NCBI RefSeq assembly: GCF_000373985.1
Contig: NZ_KB893079.1
Span: 57,359-121,358 of the forward strand
DNA from: Desulfobacter curvatus DSM 3379
GTDB lineage: Bacteria > Desulfobacterota > Desulfobacteria > Desulfobacterales > Desulfobacteraceae
Length of the DNA stretch: 64,000 bases
Direction: 5' to 3'
Shown in pieces: positions 53,960 through 62,353 of this stretch. The notes below the pieces were generated by a model. It was given only the letters and a program-made list of their open reading frames with translations, ran no database searches and was not told where the DNA came from. The position numbers were made by a program, and so were the translations under genes. Position 1 is the first letter of the stretch; each line of letters begins with the position of its first letter.

Positions 53960-54011
53960 CGTATGAAGAACAGCCCCGCTCCACACCGGAATTCGTCCGG
54001 GTGGGGCGGCA

Positions 54012-54060
54012 ATAAAGGCCGGCACCGTTGCCTCACGCGGCAACGGTGCCAGCCTTTTCC
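54012..54060. terminator. Bidirectional terminator
   Basis: GGCACCGTTGCC (54021-54032) / GGCAACGGTGCC (54039-54050) is a perfect 12-bp stem, extended by AAAGGC / GCCTTT. It sits between the convergent transporter and dodecin genes. Confidence 0.88.
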
Positions 54061-54089
54061 TTTACCGCCTACTCAATTTATCTTGCCAA

Positions 54090-54299
54090 TTACCCTTCAA
54101 GTTTGAATGACACTTTTAATTTTACCCGGTATCCCACAATCCGGTTGTCTTCCAGACGCATATCCATTTCTTTCACCTCGGCCACCCGCATATCCCTTAA
54201 GGTTTTATCGGCGGTTGACACAGCGGCCTTGGCAGCATCTTCCCAAGATTTTTCAGAAAACCCGACTAATTCGATTATTTTGTAAACATGATTTTCCAT
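54090..54299 (-). CDS. Dodecin (flavin-storage protein)
   Basis: 69 residues from the ATG at 54299 (GGAGG site; the frame's upstream TTG overlaps it). Typical dodecin: VYKIIELVGFSEKSWEDAAKAAV, a middle LRDMRVAEVKEMDM and YRVKLKVSFKLEG. Dodecins form 12-mers that bind flavins and limit photoreactivity or store flavin. Transcription is probably from the shared promoter block copy B. Confidence 0.92.
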   Translation of the reverse strand: MENHVYKIIELVGFSEKSWEDAAKAAVSTADKTLRDMRVAEVKEMDMRLEDNRIVGYRVKLKVSFKLEG

Positions 54300-54387
54300 A
54301 ATAACCTCCAAAAATTAAAAGTTAGGGTTTGCTAATGATAAAAAGACCACCATAAATGTTTATTTACGGTGTATCCAAATTAAAATA

Positions 54388-54480
54388 AGAATACGGGGGA
54401 TCATGATTACAAGTCAACGCGATAGAAAACTAAAAAAAAACATATAAATTAACTATTAAAAATAGGGGATTATTCAAGGA
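54388..54480 (-). promoter_or_regulatory. Shared promoter block, copy B (dodecin)
   Basis: On the minus strand: CCCCTATTTTTAATAG, an ATATG-T9 tract, TTTTCTATCGCG, then TTGACT, an 18-nt spacer and TATTCT. It lies about 90 nt before the dodecin start. No gene is otherwise seen in 54300-54595. Confidence 0.7.
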
Positions 54481-54595
54481 ATAACAGGAATGACCGAAAG
54501 CTGTCCTCATTGTGAGGCGTTCTATAACTACGATGATCAAAAAAATGCAATTAGCTGCAACTGCATATCGAAGGTATCGCTGTATTAAAAACAGG

Positions 54596-55075
54596 TCAAT
54601 CTTTTTTTTCAGACTGGTCCGGCTCTTGTTGCCGAAAGCGCAACAAAGGGATCGGACACCGGCGGAACATTTTCTGGGCACAGGATCCCACAATAGCGTC
54701 GGCCAGACTGCTTCTACCTTTAGCCCCCATAACCACCAAGTCGGGATGCGCGGATTCGACGATCTTTAAAATTTCCTCATGGGGCCTCCCCTCCCGAAGG
54801 ATGGCCTTGCTGATGGCCTGGACCCCGGCGGTTTGGATCAGGTTGTCCAGCCATCTGCCGCAGTCAGTAATCTTTTCAGATATGATCTGTTCGCACAACA
54901 CCTCATCATAGGGCTGGAGCGCCTCTTGAATCGCATAGATATCCCGCTGGTTCACCACCGTAACCACCAGAAGCTTTGCATGGACGGCCCAGGCCAGCCG
55001 GCCTGCATATTTCAGTGCCGGCAGGGAATGATCGGACATGTCCACTGCCACCAATATGGTTTTAATACCTGCCAT
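54596..55075 (-). CDS. Universal stress protein, UspA family
   Basis: 159 residues: ILVAVDMSDHSLPALKYAG start, LLVVTVVNQRDIYAIQEAL, and the ATP-binding tail VVMGAKGRSSLADAIVGSCAQKMF (G-2x-G/S-9x-GS type), so nucleotide binding is likely. Such proteins accumulate during starvation, anoxia or stress. It is one of three Usp proteins in 54-62 kb, downstream of the KH and DnaK genes on the same strand. Confidence 0.88.
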   Translation of the reverse strand: MAGIKTILVAVDMSDHSLPALKYAGRLAWAVHAKLLVVTVVNQRDIYAIQEALQPYDEVLCEQIISEKITDCGRWLDNLIQTAGVQAISKAILREGRPHEEILKIVESAHPDLVVMGAKGRSSLADAIVGSCAQKMFRRCPIPLLRFRQQEPDQSEKKD

Positions 55076-55147
55076 AATCCCTCCTCCATCCTTTGTCTGA
55101 ACTTGTCTTATCCTCTGCTCAGGCCACGTCTGTCTGTGACAGTCCCA

Positions 55148-55468
55148 TCACCCGGGGAGGCAGATGGGAACTACAAGGCCTTTAATTGACGCAGGCTCTT
55201 TTTCATCTACCTGATAATCCGGCGTATTCGAGCTGCTTGAATCATCAATCTCAAGAATAACCCGCTTGTTTTCCTTGGCTGCAGCAGCGCCCAATATGAG
55301 GCGCATGGCCTGGGCGTTGCGTCCCTTTTTTCCAATGACCTTGCCCAAATCGCCCTTGGCCACCCGGAGTTCAAACACTATAGTCTGGCTTCCTCGGATT
55401 TCCAGAACTGAAACTTCTTCCGGGTTGTCGACCATAGCCCGGGCAATGATCCGGACCAAATTTTTCAT
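55148..55468 (-). CDS. KH-domain RNA-binding protein (KhpA-like)
   Basis: 106 residues from the ATG at 55468, which follows GGAGGTGCACAC. A KH domain with the GKVIGKKGRNAQAMRLIL loop (about residues 42-60), of the type called KhpA in other bacteria, and a 30-residue acidic, serine-rich tail (DDSSSSNTPDYQVDEKEP) not found in typical KhpA. It probably binds RNA; the nearest upstream gene on this strand is dnaK. Confidence 0.85.
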   Translation of the reverse strand: MKNLVRIIARAMVDNPEEVSVLEIRGSQTIVFELRVAKGDLGKVIGKKGRNAQAMRLILGAAAAKENKRVILEIDDSSSSNTPDYQVDEKEPASIKGLVVPICLPG

Positions 55469-55544
55469 GTGTGCACCTCCTTTATCCCATGATCCCAATG
55501 TATATCTTCAGTCGGAAGCTGAAGGTTCGGTTCTCCCTTGTCTT

Positions 55545-55561
55545 CGGACACCGGGTGTCCG
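55545..55561 (-). terminator. Small hairpin after dnaK
   Basis: CGGACAC / GTGTCCG is a perfect 7-bp stem with a 3-nt loop between dnaK and the KH gene, without a T-run. Confidence 0.35.
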
Positions 55562-55593
55562 GTACCCTGATACCACAAGTCCGATCCCCTGCC

Positions 55594-57471
55594 TCAGACC
55601 ACATCATTATAATCCGCATCAACAACATCATCTTCTGCGCCTTGTTTCGCACGATTTTCCGATCCGGAAGCCTGGTGGTAGAGCATTTCTGACATCCTGT
55701 AAGATGCCTCTTTCAACTCATTGGTCAACCCATCAATCTCGTTTGTATCTTCACCGTCTATGGCTTTTTTCAGCCGCTCGATGATTCCCTCAGTCCTTTT
55801 TGGGATCTGACCGTCGATTTTGCCGCTCTTATTTTTGAGTAACTTTTCCGCGGCGTAGATGGCGGCATTCGCATTGTTCTGAGCTTCGACCAAGGATTTT
55901 CTTCTCTTATCCTCCCCGGCATGAAGGTCTGCCTCCCGGATCAACCGGTCGATGTCTTCTTTGGATAATCCGCTGGAAGCCGTGATCCGGATGGATTGCG
56001 TTTTGCCGGTTGCCAGGTCTTTTGCCGAAACATTTACGATGCCGTTTGCGTCGATATCAAAGGAGACTTCAATCTGTGGAATCCCCCGGGAGGCCGGTGG
56101 TATCCCCACCAGATCAAACCGGCCCAGCGTCTTGTTTCCAGAAGCCACTTCCCTTTCCCCCTGGAGCACGTGAATGGATACTGCCGATTGATTGTCATGA
56201 ACGGTGGAAAAAATTTGGCTCCTCTTGGTCGGTATGGTGGTATTTTTTTCAATCAACCGGGTCATAATCCCACCCAGGGTTTCAATACCCAGGGAAAGCG
56301 GGGTGACATCCAGAAGAAGGATATCCTTGAGATGGCCTTTCATAACCGCCCCCTGGATGGCGGCGCCCATGGCCACCACTTCATCCGGATTAACGGTTTT
56401 GTTAGGCTCCTTGCCGAAAATCTTTTTCACCCGCTCCTGAACGGCCGGCATGCGGGTCATTCCCCCGACAAGGAGAACCTCATCAAGATCTGAAGCCTTC
56501 AGGCCTGCATCCTTCAGGGCTGTTTTGCAGGGGATCTCCAGCTTGTCAAGCAGATGTTCAACAATGGATTCCAGCTTTGACCGGGTCATCTTCATCTCAA
56601 GATGCTTGGGGCCGACTGCATCCGCCGTGATATAGGGCAGGTTGATGTCTGTCTGGACCGAAGTCGACAGCTCCTGTTTTGCCTTTTCGCATGCCTCCTT
56701 GATCCGCTGCAGGGCCATGGGGTCCTTTCTCAGATCAAGCCCCTTTTCCTTTAAAAATTCATCTGCCAGATAATCAATGATGCTCATATCAAAATCATCT
56801 CCGCCCAGATGGGTATCCCCGTTGGTGGATCTGACTTCAAAAATGCCGTTTCCGATATCCAGGATCGAAATATCAAAGGTGCCGCCACCCAGATCGAATA
56901 CGGCAATTTTTCCTTCATTCTTTTGATCAAGCCCAAAGGCCAGGGCTGCGGCAGTGGGCTCATTGATGATCCGAAGCACATTCAAGCCTGCGATCCTGCC
57001 GGCATCCTTTGTGGCCTGACGCTGACTGTCGTCAAAGTACGCAGGTACTGTAATTACTGCGTTCCTTACGCTCTCTCCCAAGTATTGTTCCGCTGTATTC
57101 TTGATATTGCCGAGGATGAAAGAGGAAATTTCCGTGGGACTTGTGGATTTGCCCCCCAGGGTCACCCAGGCATCTCCGTTGGACGCCTTTTCCAATTTGT
57201 AAGGCAGCTTTTTTCTGTCCTCCTGCACCTGCCTTGAATCGAATTTCCTGCCGATCAGCCGCTTGATGCCGAATACGGTATTTTCAGGGTTGGTGACGGC
57301 CTGTCTTTTGGCAAGCTGTCCCACCAAACGTTCCCCACTCTTTGAAATGGCCACAATGGACGGTGTGGTCCGGCTCCCTTCCGGATTCGTCACCACATTT
57401 GCCTGGCCCCCTTCCATAATGGCCACGCATGAATTGGTTGTGCCAAGGTCAATACCGATGGTTACATCCAT
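55594..57471 (-). CDS. dnaK: Molecular chaperone DnaK (Hsp70), orphan copy
   Basis: 625 residues with all Hsp70 landmarks: IGIDLGTTNSC at the start, FDLGGGTFD (about residue 185), DVTPLSLGIETLGG at the linker (about residue 380), the substrate domain and a helical lid ending EDDVVDADYNDVV. No grpE or dnaJ gene is adjacent, so it may be a second, stress-specific copy. The neighbours are a class II ribonucleotide reductase (divergent), KH and Usp genes. GGAGAA lies upstream of the ATG. Confidence 0.93.
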   Translation of the reverse strand: MDVTIGIDLGTTNSCVAIMEGGQANVVTNPEGSRTTPSIVAISKSGERLVGQLAKRQAVTNPENTVFGIKRLIGRKFDSRQVQEDRKKLPYKLEKASNGDAWVTLGGKSTSPTEISSFILGNIKNTAEQYLGESVRNAVITVPAYFDDSQRQATKDAGRIAGLNVLRIINEPTAAALAFGLDQKNEGKIAVFDLGGGTFDISILDIGNGIFEVRSTNGDTHLGGDDFDMSIIDYLADEFLKEKGLDLRKDPMALQRIKEACEKAKQELSTSVQTDINLPYITADAVGPKHLEMKMTRSKLESIVEHLLDKLEIPCKTALKDAGLKASDLDEVLLVGGMTRMPAVQERVKKIFGKEPNKTVNPDEVVAMGAAIQGAVMKGHLKDILLLDVTPLSLGIETLGGIMTRLIEKNTTIPTKRSQIFSTVHDNQSAVSIHVLQGEREVASGNKTLGRFDLVGIPPASRGIPQIEVSFDIDANGIVNVSAKDLATGKTQSIRITASSGLSKEDIDRLIREADLHAGEDKRRKSLVEAQNNANAAIYAAEKLLKNKSGKIDGQIPKRTEGIIERLKKAIDGEDTNEIDGLTNELKEASYRMSEMLYHQASGSENRAKQGAEDDVVDADYNDVV

Positions 57472-57547
57472 TTTAGTTTCTCCGAATTATGGGTTATAGC
57501 CAACAGCGTTGACTCTAAAAAAACAATCCCGCTTGACTTGTTACAAG

Positions 57548-57597
57548 ATCAGCAATTAACATACCAGATTGGAGCGGCCGGTATATTAATTGCTGAT
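57548..57597. promoter_or_regulatory. 18-bp inverted repeat upstream of nrdJ
   Basis: ATCAGCAATTAA (57548-57559) and TTAATTGCTGAT (57586-57597) are perfect complements; the arms continue inward as CATACC / GGTATA with one mismatch. The repeat ends 26 nt before the nrdJ start and overlaps a TTGACT element at 57533-57538. It may be an operator or an RNA hairpin. Confidence 0.6.
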
Positions 57598-57623
57598 TTA
57601 AAATGGAAAACGGAGACCCGCAT

Positions 57624-59321
57624 ATGAATGATATACATCTACAAAGAGGCAACTCCCCTTTATCAGCCCTGGCAGGAACCTTAATCGAAAACCGGTATCT
57701 GGCCCGCAATTTCCGGGGAGAACTCATTGAAACGCCAGGGGATATGTTTCACCGGGTTGCCGCTTCAGTGGCCAGAGCAGACCGGTTGTTCGACCCGGCC
57801 GCAGATGTGTCCAAAACCGCAGCCAACTTTGAAGCGGCATTGGCTTCTCTTTCCTTTCTGCCGAATTCTCCCTGCCTGATGAATGCGGGCCGTCCCCAGG
57901 GTCATCTGGCTGCCTGCTTTGTTCTGCCGGTGAAAGATACGCTGGAATCCATGTTTCAAACCCTGAAAGAGGCCGCTCTGATCTATGAGGCCAGTGGCGG
58001 TATTGGTTTTTCGTTCAGTCGATTGCGGCCCCGGGAAGATACCATCCTCCAGGCGCGTGGAGGGGCTGCCGGGCCGGTTTCCTTCATGAGGCTGCTGGAT
58101 GCGGTAGCCGGCCTGATGGATCAAAACCGAACCCGGCCGGCTGCCAATATGGCGGTTTTGGATATCAGCCATCCTGATATTGAAGCCTTTATCAACGCAA
58201 AGCAGACAAGAGGCGACTTGCGCCATTTCAACCTCTCTGTTGCCGTGGGCGAGCAATTTATGGACTGCCTTAACAGCGCCCGGGACTACCCACTGATTCA
58301 TCCCAGGACAGGCAACGCTGTGGGGTGTAAAAATGCGGAAAAAATATTCGAAAAAATTGTCTCTTCAGCCTGGCAGACCGGAGACCCGGGCCTGCTTTTC
58401 ATCGACCGTGTCAACCAGGACAACCCCGTCCCCGGGATGGGGCGGCTTTCTGCCACCAACCCCTGCGGCGAACAGCCCCTGCTGCCCTATGAATCCTGCA
58501 CCCTGGGATCCATCAACCTGACCAAGGTGGTTGCAAACAGCGAAATCGACTTTTGCAAACTTGACAGGCTGACCCGAACGGCTGTTCACTTTCTGGACAA
58601 TGCCCTTGAAATCAACAATTATCCGCTGCGGCAAATCCAAGAGGTGAGCCTTACCAGCCGGAAGATTGGACTGGGAGTCATGGGGTTTGCCGACATGTTG
58701 ATCCTGCTGAATATTCCCTACCAGAGTGACAGGGCAGTGGCAGTGGCCGGCCGGATCATGTCCCATATCCAGAGCAGCGCCGAGGCCGAATCCGCATCTC
58801 TATCACTGATACGGGGCAATTTCCCCTGTTTTGACCATAGCATCTTTCCCGGGCAAGGCGTCCTCCTGAGGCGCAACGCCACCCTGACCACCGTGGCCCC
58901 AACCGGAACCATCAGCTTGATTGCCGGTGTCAGCAGCGGTATTGAGCCAGTCTTTTCCTTCAAGGGCCAGCGGCGGATCAACGGAGTCCTCATCGACGAC
59001 ATCCATCCCATTTATGCCCGCTACCATGAGGTCCAAAAAACTATCGCAAAAGAGGTGTTTCAGACTGCCTGGGATGTGGCTCCTGAGTGGCATCTGAAGG
59101 TCCAGGCCGCGTTTCAGCGCCACACGGACAACGCGGTTTCCAAAACCGTCAACCTGCCTGAGTCCGCGACCCGGGCAGATGTCAGGCAGATATTTCTCAA
59201 TGCCCACACCATGGGACTTAAGGGCATCACTGTATACCGAGACAAGTCCCATGGCGACCAGGTCCTGAATGCCTGTACTTTCCACCGAGAGGATGGATCA
59301 GTATCTTCTGCCTGTTTCTAA
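57624..59321 (+). CDS. nrdJ: Adenosylcobalamin-dependent (class II) ribonucleotide reductase
   Basis: 565 residues from the ATG at 57624 (GGAG 8 nt upstream; the ATG at 57603 has no site). Markers: SPCLMNAGRP with a conserved Cys, the thiyl and substrate site NPCGEQPLLPYESC (about residue 285), the NLSVAVGEQF segment and VAPTGTISLIAGVSSGIEP (about residue 425). It reduces ribonucleotides without oxygen, using B12. The chain is short for NrdJ, and its tail carries a C-14x-C pair that could serve as the reductant exchange site. Confidence 0.88.
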   Translation: MNDIHLQRGNSPLSALAGTLIENRYLARNFRGELIETPGDMFHRVAASVARADRLFDPAADVSKTAANFEAALASLSFLPNSPCLMNAGRPQGHLAACFVLPVKDTLESMFQTLKEAALIYEASGGIGFSFSRLRPREDTILQARGGAAGPVSFMRLLDAVAGLMDQNRTRPAANMAVLDISHPDIEAFINAKQTRGDLRHFNLSVAVGEQFMDCLNSARDYPLIHPRTGNAVGCKNAEKIFEKIVSSAWQTGDPGLLFIDRVNQDNPVPGMGRLSATNPCGEQPLLPYESCTLGSINLTKVVANSEIDFCKLDRLTRTAVHFLDNALEINNYPLRQIQEVSLTSRKIGLGVMGFADMLILLNIPYQSDRAVAVAGRIMSHIQSSAEAESASLSLIRGNFPCFDHSIFPGQGVLLRRNATLTTVAPTGTISLIAGVSSGIEPVFSFKGQRRINGVLIDDIHPIYARYHEVQKTIAKEVFQTAWDVAPEWHLKVQAAFQRHTDNAVSKTVNLPESATRADVRQIFLNAHTMGLKGITVYRDKSHGDQVLNACTFHREDGSVSSACF

Positions 59322-59411
59322 TCTGCCAGGCAGCCGGCGTGAAAAGTAAAAAGACCTGCCGTGTCAGCTTTTGCTCAAAGGAACGGCCTGTTTTGTCTGA
59401 TTTATAATTCC

Positions 59412-59489
59412 CCTATTCTTAATAGGGGAATTGTATATTTTTTTATATTTTTCTATCGCGTTGACTCGTAATCGTAATACGCTTATTCT
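59412..59489 (+). promoter_or_regulatory. Shared promoter block, copy C (sigma-54 activator)
   Basis: CCCCTATT CTT AATAGGGG is a perfect inverted repeat here, then the T-rich tract and TTTTCTATCGCG, followed by TTGACT (59461-59466), 17 nt and TATTCT (59484-59489). It lies 100 nt before the activator start. Confidence 0.7.
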
Positions 59490-59588
59490 CATTTAAAAAT
59501 AAATAGACAACTCTTTTCCCTGTGGATACTGTGAGCTTGTTACATCTGGAAATCCATTATTTCCGGAACTTCTGGACGGGATAACAAA

Positions 59589-60698
59589 ATGGCCTATAAT
59601 AACAGCCCCATTGAGAAAAAAGATATCCAGCAGCTAATGTCATCGGTAAACCGGGCATTGTCCCATAACCTGAAGTTGGATTATCTTAAAAATCATTCCT
59701 GGAAAACCGAGTGGCTGGATTTTGTAAATTCCAAAAATGACCGGATGCAAACAATTTTTGAGAGTATCCGGTCCGTGGCCCCCACCAATGCCACGGTGCT
59801 GATTTTTGGAGAGACCGGAACCGGAAAGGGGATGACAGCCCGGTTGATTCATCAGCACAGCCTGCGCTTCAAAAAGCCCTTTGTCTCCATTCATTGCGGC
59901 GCCATCCCGGATACCCTCATTGAAAGCGAGCTTTTCGGGTACGAGAAAGGAGCCTTTACCGGCGCAGACCGGCAAAAGCAGGGGAAATTTGAAATGGCCA
60001 AGGGCGGCACCATTTTTCTCGATGAAATCGGGACCATCACGCCTTCAGCCCAGATCAAGCTTCTCCAGGTTCTTCAGGAAGGCGTGTTTACAAGGATTGG
60101 CGGAGAGTCCTCCTTGAATACTGATGTCCGCATTATTGCTGCGACAAATGCCGACCTGGCCCATCAGGTGGCGATCGGTGGGTTCAGAAAGGATCTGTAT
60201 TACCGGCTCAATATTTTTCCCATCAATATCCCGCCCTTAAAGGAACGGCCTGAAGATCTCGCGCATCTGACAGCCATTTTTCTTAACCGGTTGAATGCAA
60301 AATATGAGAAAGGGATCAGCAGGCTGCACCCTTCCCTCCTGCCGGCGTTTCAAAAGTATGACTGGCCCGGCAATATCCGGGAATTGGAGAATCTTCTGGA
60401 GCGGGCCTATATTCTTGAAGATTCTCCCCAACTGATGCCCCATAATTTCCCGTTGAAACCCATGTTGGGATTTGATTCTGAAATCCCGGGCAGCGACACA
60501 TTTATTTCCATTTCCCAGGCCAGGCAGCAGTCTATTCAGCAGTTTGAGAACTCTTATTTGAAAGCCTTGATGACTAAGGCAAAAGGGCGCATTCAGACGG
60601 CCGCCGGAATGGCAGGGATTTCGACCCGGCAGCTCAGCCGCCTACTCAACCGCTACGGATTGAACAAAGATGATTACAAGACAAAATCAGATGCTTGA
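59589..60698 (+). CDS. Sigma-54-dependent transcriptional activator without receiver
   Basis: 369 residues. A short helical N-terminal segment (about 60 residues, no receiver, GAF or PAS) precedes the AAA+ domain: Walker A GETGTGKGM (about residue 75), intact GAFTGAD loop, Walker B GGTIFLDEIG, and arginine finger region. C-terminal Fis-type helix-turn-helix (AAGMAGISTRQLSRLLNRYGL). Lacking a sensory domain, it may be controlled by expression or by a partner protein. It is preceded by the shared promoter block. Confidence 0.9.
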   Translation: MAYNNSPIEKKDIQQLMSSVNRALSHNLKLDYLKNHSWKTEWLDFVNSKNDRMQTIFESIRSVAPTNATVLIFGETGTGKGMTARLIHQHSLRFKKPFVSIHCGAIPDTLIESELFGYEKGAFTGADRQKQGKFEMAKGGTIFLDEIGTITPSAQIKLLQVLQEGVFTRIGGESSLNTDVRIIAATNADLAHQVAIGGFRKDLYYRLNIFPINIPPLKERPEDLAHLTAIFLNRLNAKYEKGISRLHPSLLPAFQKYDWPGNIRELENLLERAYILEDSPQLMPHNFPLKPMLGFDSEIPGSDTFISISQARQQSIQQFENSYLKALMTKAKGRIQTAAGMAGISTRQLSRLLNRYGLNKDDYKTKSDA

Positions 60699-60736
60699 TG
60701 CCCCCAAAAAAAGTGACGGATTTTATTCAGCCAGAT

Positions 60737-61333
60737 TCAAACTGATTGCTGGACGTGAACATGTAACCTTTTCTTATTAAATTCTGTCACTAGGATACTC
60801 TCTTTTTGGTTAAAACCTGGGGCCAAGGCCTCGGAAAATGCTTTAGTTCCAGACGATAAAAGCCTGGGTCTCAGGCTCATAACCGGTATGGGGCAATGCC
60901 TGAACAACTTTTCGGCCACGCTGCCGAAAAGAAATTTGCCGACATTGCCGTTGTCTTTGGCTCCGAATACAAGAAGGTCGGCCTTTTCACTGGTCACCGC
61001 TTTGAGGATGACCTTCACAGGGGATCCGAAGTCGACGATTGCCGAAATCCGGTCAATCTCCAGGTCAAGCCGCTTGAACAGCACTTCCATGCGAATCCGT
61101 CTACGCCTCACTTCTCGGGGAAAGAAAACAGACGGGTCAAACTCACGTGAATCCTTTGCATTCATGGCGTTCCGGAACGTTTCGACTTCTCTTCTTGAGA
61201 TGACATGAATGACCGCCAGCTTTGCCCCGGCCATCCGGCAGATTGCGGCCGACCATGACAGGATATGCCCCGTTTCTTCGCCGAAATCCACAGCCGCCAG
61301 GACCGTGTTAATTTCATGGGTGACCTGAGCCAT
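60737..61333 (-). CDS. Universal stress protein, UspA family (long form)
   Basis: 198 residues from the ATG at 61333; the longer frame's TTG lies inside the upstream gene. Usp fold with VLAAVDFGEETGHIL, AVIHVISRREVETF and the ATP loop VFGAKDNGNVGKFLFGSVAEKLF. A 35-residue C-terminal extension goes beyond the fold. It starts 1 nt after the stop of the next Usp gene, so the pair is co-translated. Confidence 0.87.
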   Translation of the reverse strand: MAQVTHEINTVLAAVDFGEETGHILSWSAAICRMAGAKLAVIHVISRREVETFRNAMNAKDSREFDPSVFFPREVRRRRIRMEVLFKRLDLEIDRISAIVDFGSPVKVILKAVTSEKADLLVFGAKDNGNVGKFLFGSVAEKLFRHCPIPVMSLRPRLLSSGTKAFSEALAPGFNQKESILVTEFNKKRLHVHVQQSV

Positions 61334-61334
61334 A

Positions 61335-61841
61335 TCATTTTTTCCTTTCAAACCGGGTTTTGTCCCTGACGCTGATAACGGGCACCGGGCAATGCCGGAA
61401 CATCTTCTCTGCTACACTTCCGAACAGGACCCGGGACACGTTTCCCCTGCCCTTGTTAGCCATCACCACTAGATCTATATTCTCAGTTTCAATAGCCTCC
61501 AAAATGCTGACAAAGGGCACGCCCACCTCGATTTTGAAACGGATACGCGACTTTTCTTTAAAAAAATGCTGCTTGATCATATCCTGAATCTGGGCCGTCC
61601 GTTCCTTTGTCAGCTGGTCGACGTATTCCTTTGCACTGATCATTCCCGGGGCGTAAACAAACATGTCCGGGGCGTAAGAATACACGCGCTCCACCATGTT
61701 GGCATCCCGTTTATTGATGACGTTGTAAGCCAGGATACCGGCATCCGACTGTCGGATGAGCTGGACCGCATATTCCAGCACAGGCATGGTGTACTCCGAA
61801 AAGTCGACACAGGCCATGATGGTGTAAATATTGATCTGCAT
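61335..61841 (-). CDS. Universal stress protein, UspA family
   Basis: 168 residues: IMACVDFSEYTMPVLEYAVQL, AYNVINKRDANMVERV, and the G-2x-G-9x-GS loop VVMANKGRGNVSRVLFGSVAEKMF. Motifs are complete, so ATP binding is expected. GGAGGA site before the ATG. First gene of a two-gene Usp operon, divergent from the glycogen-synthase-like gene. Confidence 0.9.
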   Translation of the reverse strand: MQINIYTIMACVDFSEYTMPVLEYAVQLIRQSDAGILAYNVINKRDANMVERVYSYAPDMFVYAPGMISAKEYVDQLTKERTAQIQDMIKQHFFKEKSRIRFKIEVGVPFVSILEAIETENIDLVVMANKGRGNVSRVLFGSVAEKMFRHCPVPVISVRDKTRFERKK

Positions 61842-62107
61842 AAACTGTCCTCCTTATTCCGGAAAACCTTTTCTTCAGCATGGTCCGGGCCGCCTCGTCC
61901 ACGGTATGCATGATGAACTGCGGCACTATTGAACATTTGCTTTGCCTCAAAGACACAGCAATTGCTATGCCATAAAAAAAGATAGTTGCAAAAAATATGT
62001 TCTGTTCTGGTTTTTAACCATTCCAGATGAGGTCGGTATTTCGGCCCTGGTTTATATGATTTTTGGACTGATGGAATAAGAGGTCATCTCTGTTACCCGC
62101 GGAAAAT

Positions 62108-62187
62108 CCCCTATTTTTAATGGTTCATTTATATGTTTTTTTATGTTTTTCTATCACGTTGCCCGGCAAGTAAGTATTCACTATAGT
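62108..62187 (+). promoter_or_regulatory. Shared promoter block, copy D (glycogen-synthase-like gene)
   Basis: CCCCTATTTTTAATGG, ATATG-T7 and TTTTCTATCACG, then TTGCCC (62159-62164), 17 nt and TATAGT (62182-62187). A family-1 repeat begins at the -10 element, so transcripts would start inside that repeat. No gene is seen in 61842-62353. Confidence 0.6.
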
Positions 62188-62290
62188 TTTATAAGAAAGT
62201 CCAGGCCAGTTACTCAGATCTTTCAAACTTTGTTGTGGGTTAAGCCTGGCAGCTGATATGTCAGGTCAGCCCATGGCTGTTATATGAAAG
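62187..62290 (+). repeat. Structured intergenic repeat family 1, copy 6
   Basis: Hairpin 1 GAAAGTCCAGG...TCAGATCTTTC, hairpin 2 with CCTG / CAGG inside GGGTTAAG / AGCCC, then CAGCCCATGGCTGTTATA and the beginning of a further unit. It would be part of the 5' untranslated region of the next gene. Confidence 0.72.
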
Positions 62291-62353
62291 TTTGTGTAAT
62301 CCACCTGAAAATCCATACTTCTTTAAACATATATGAATTATAGGAGTGCCCCT

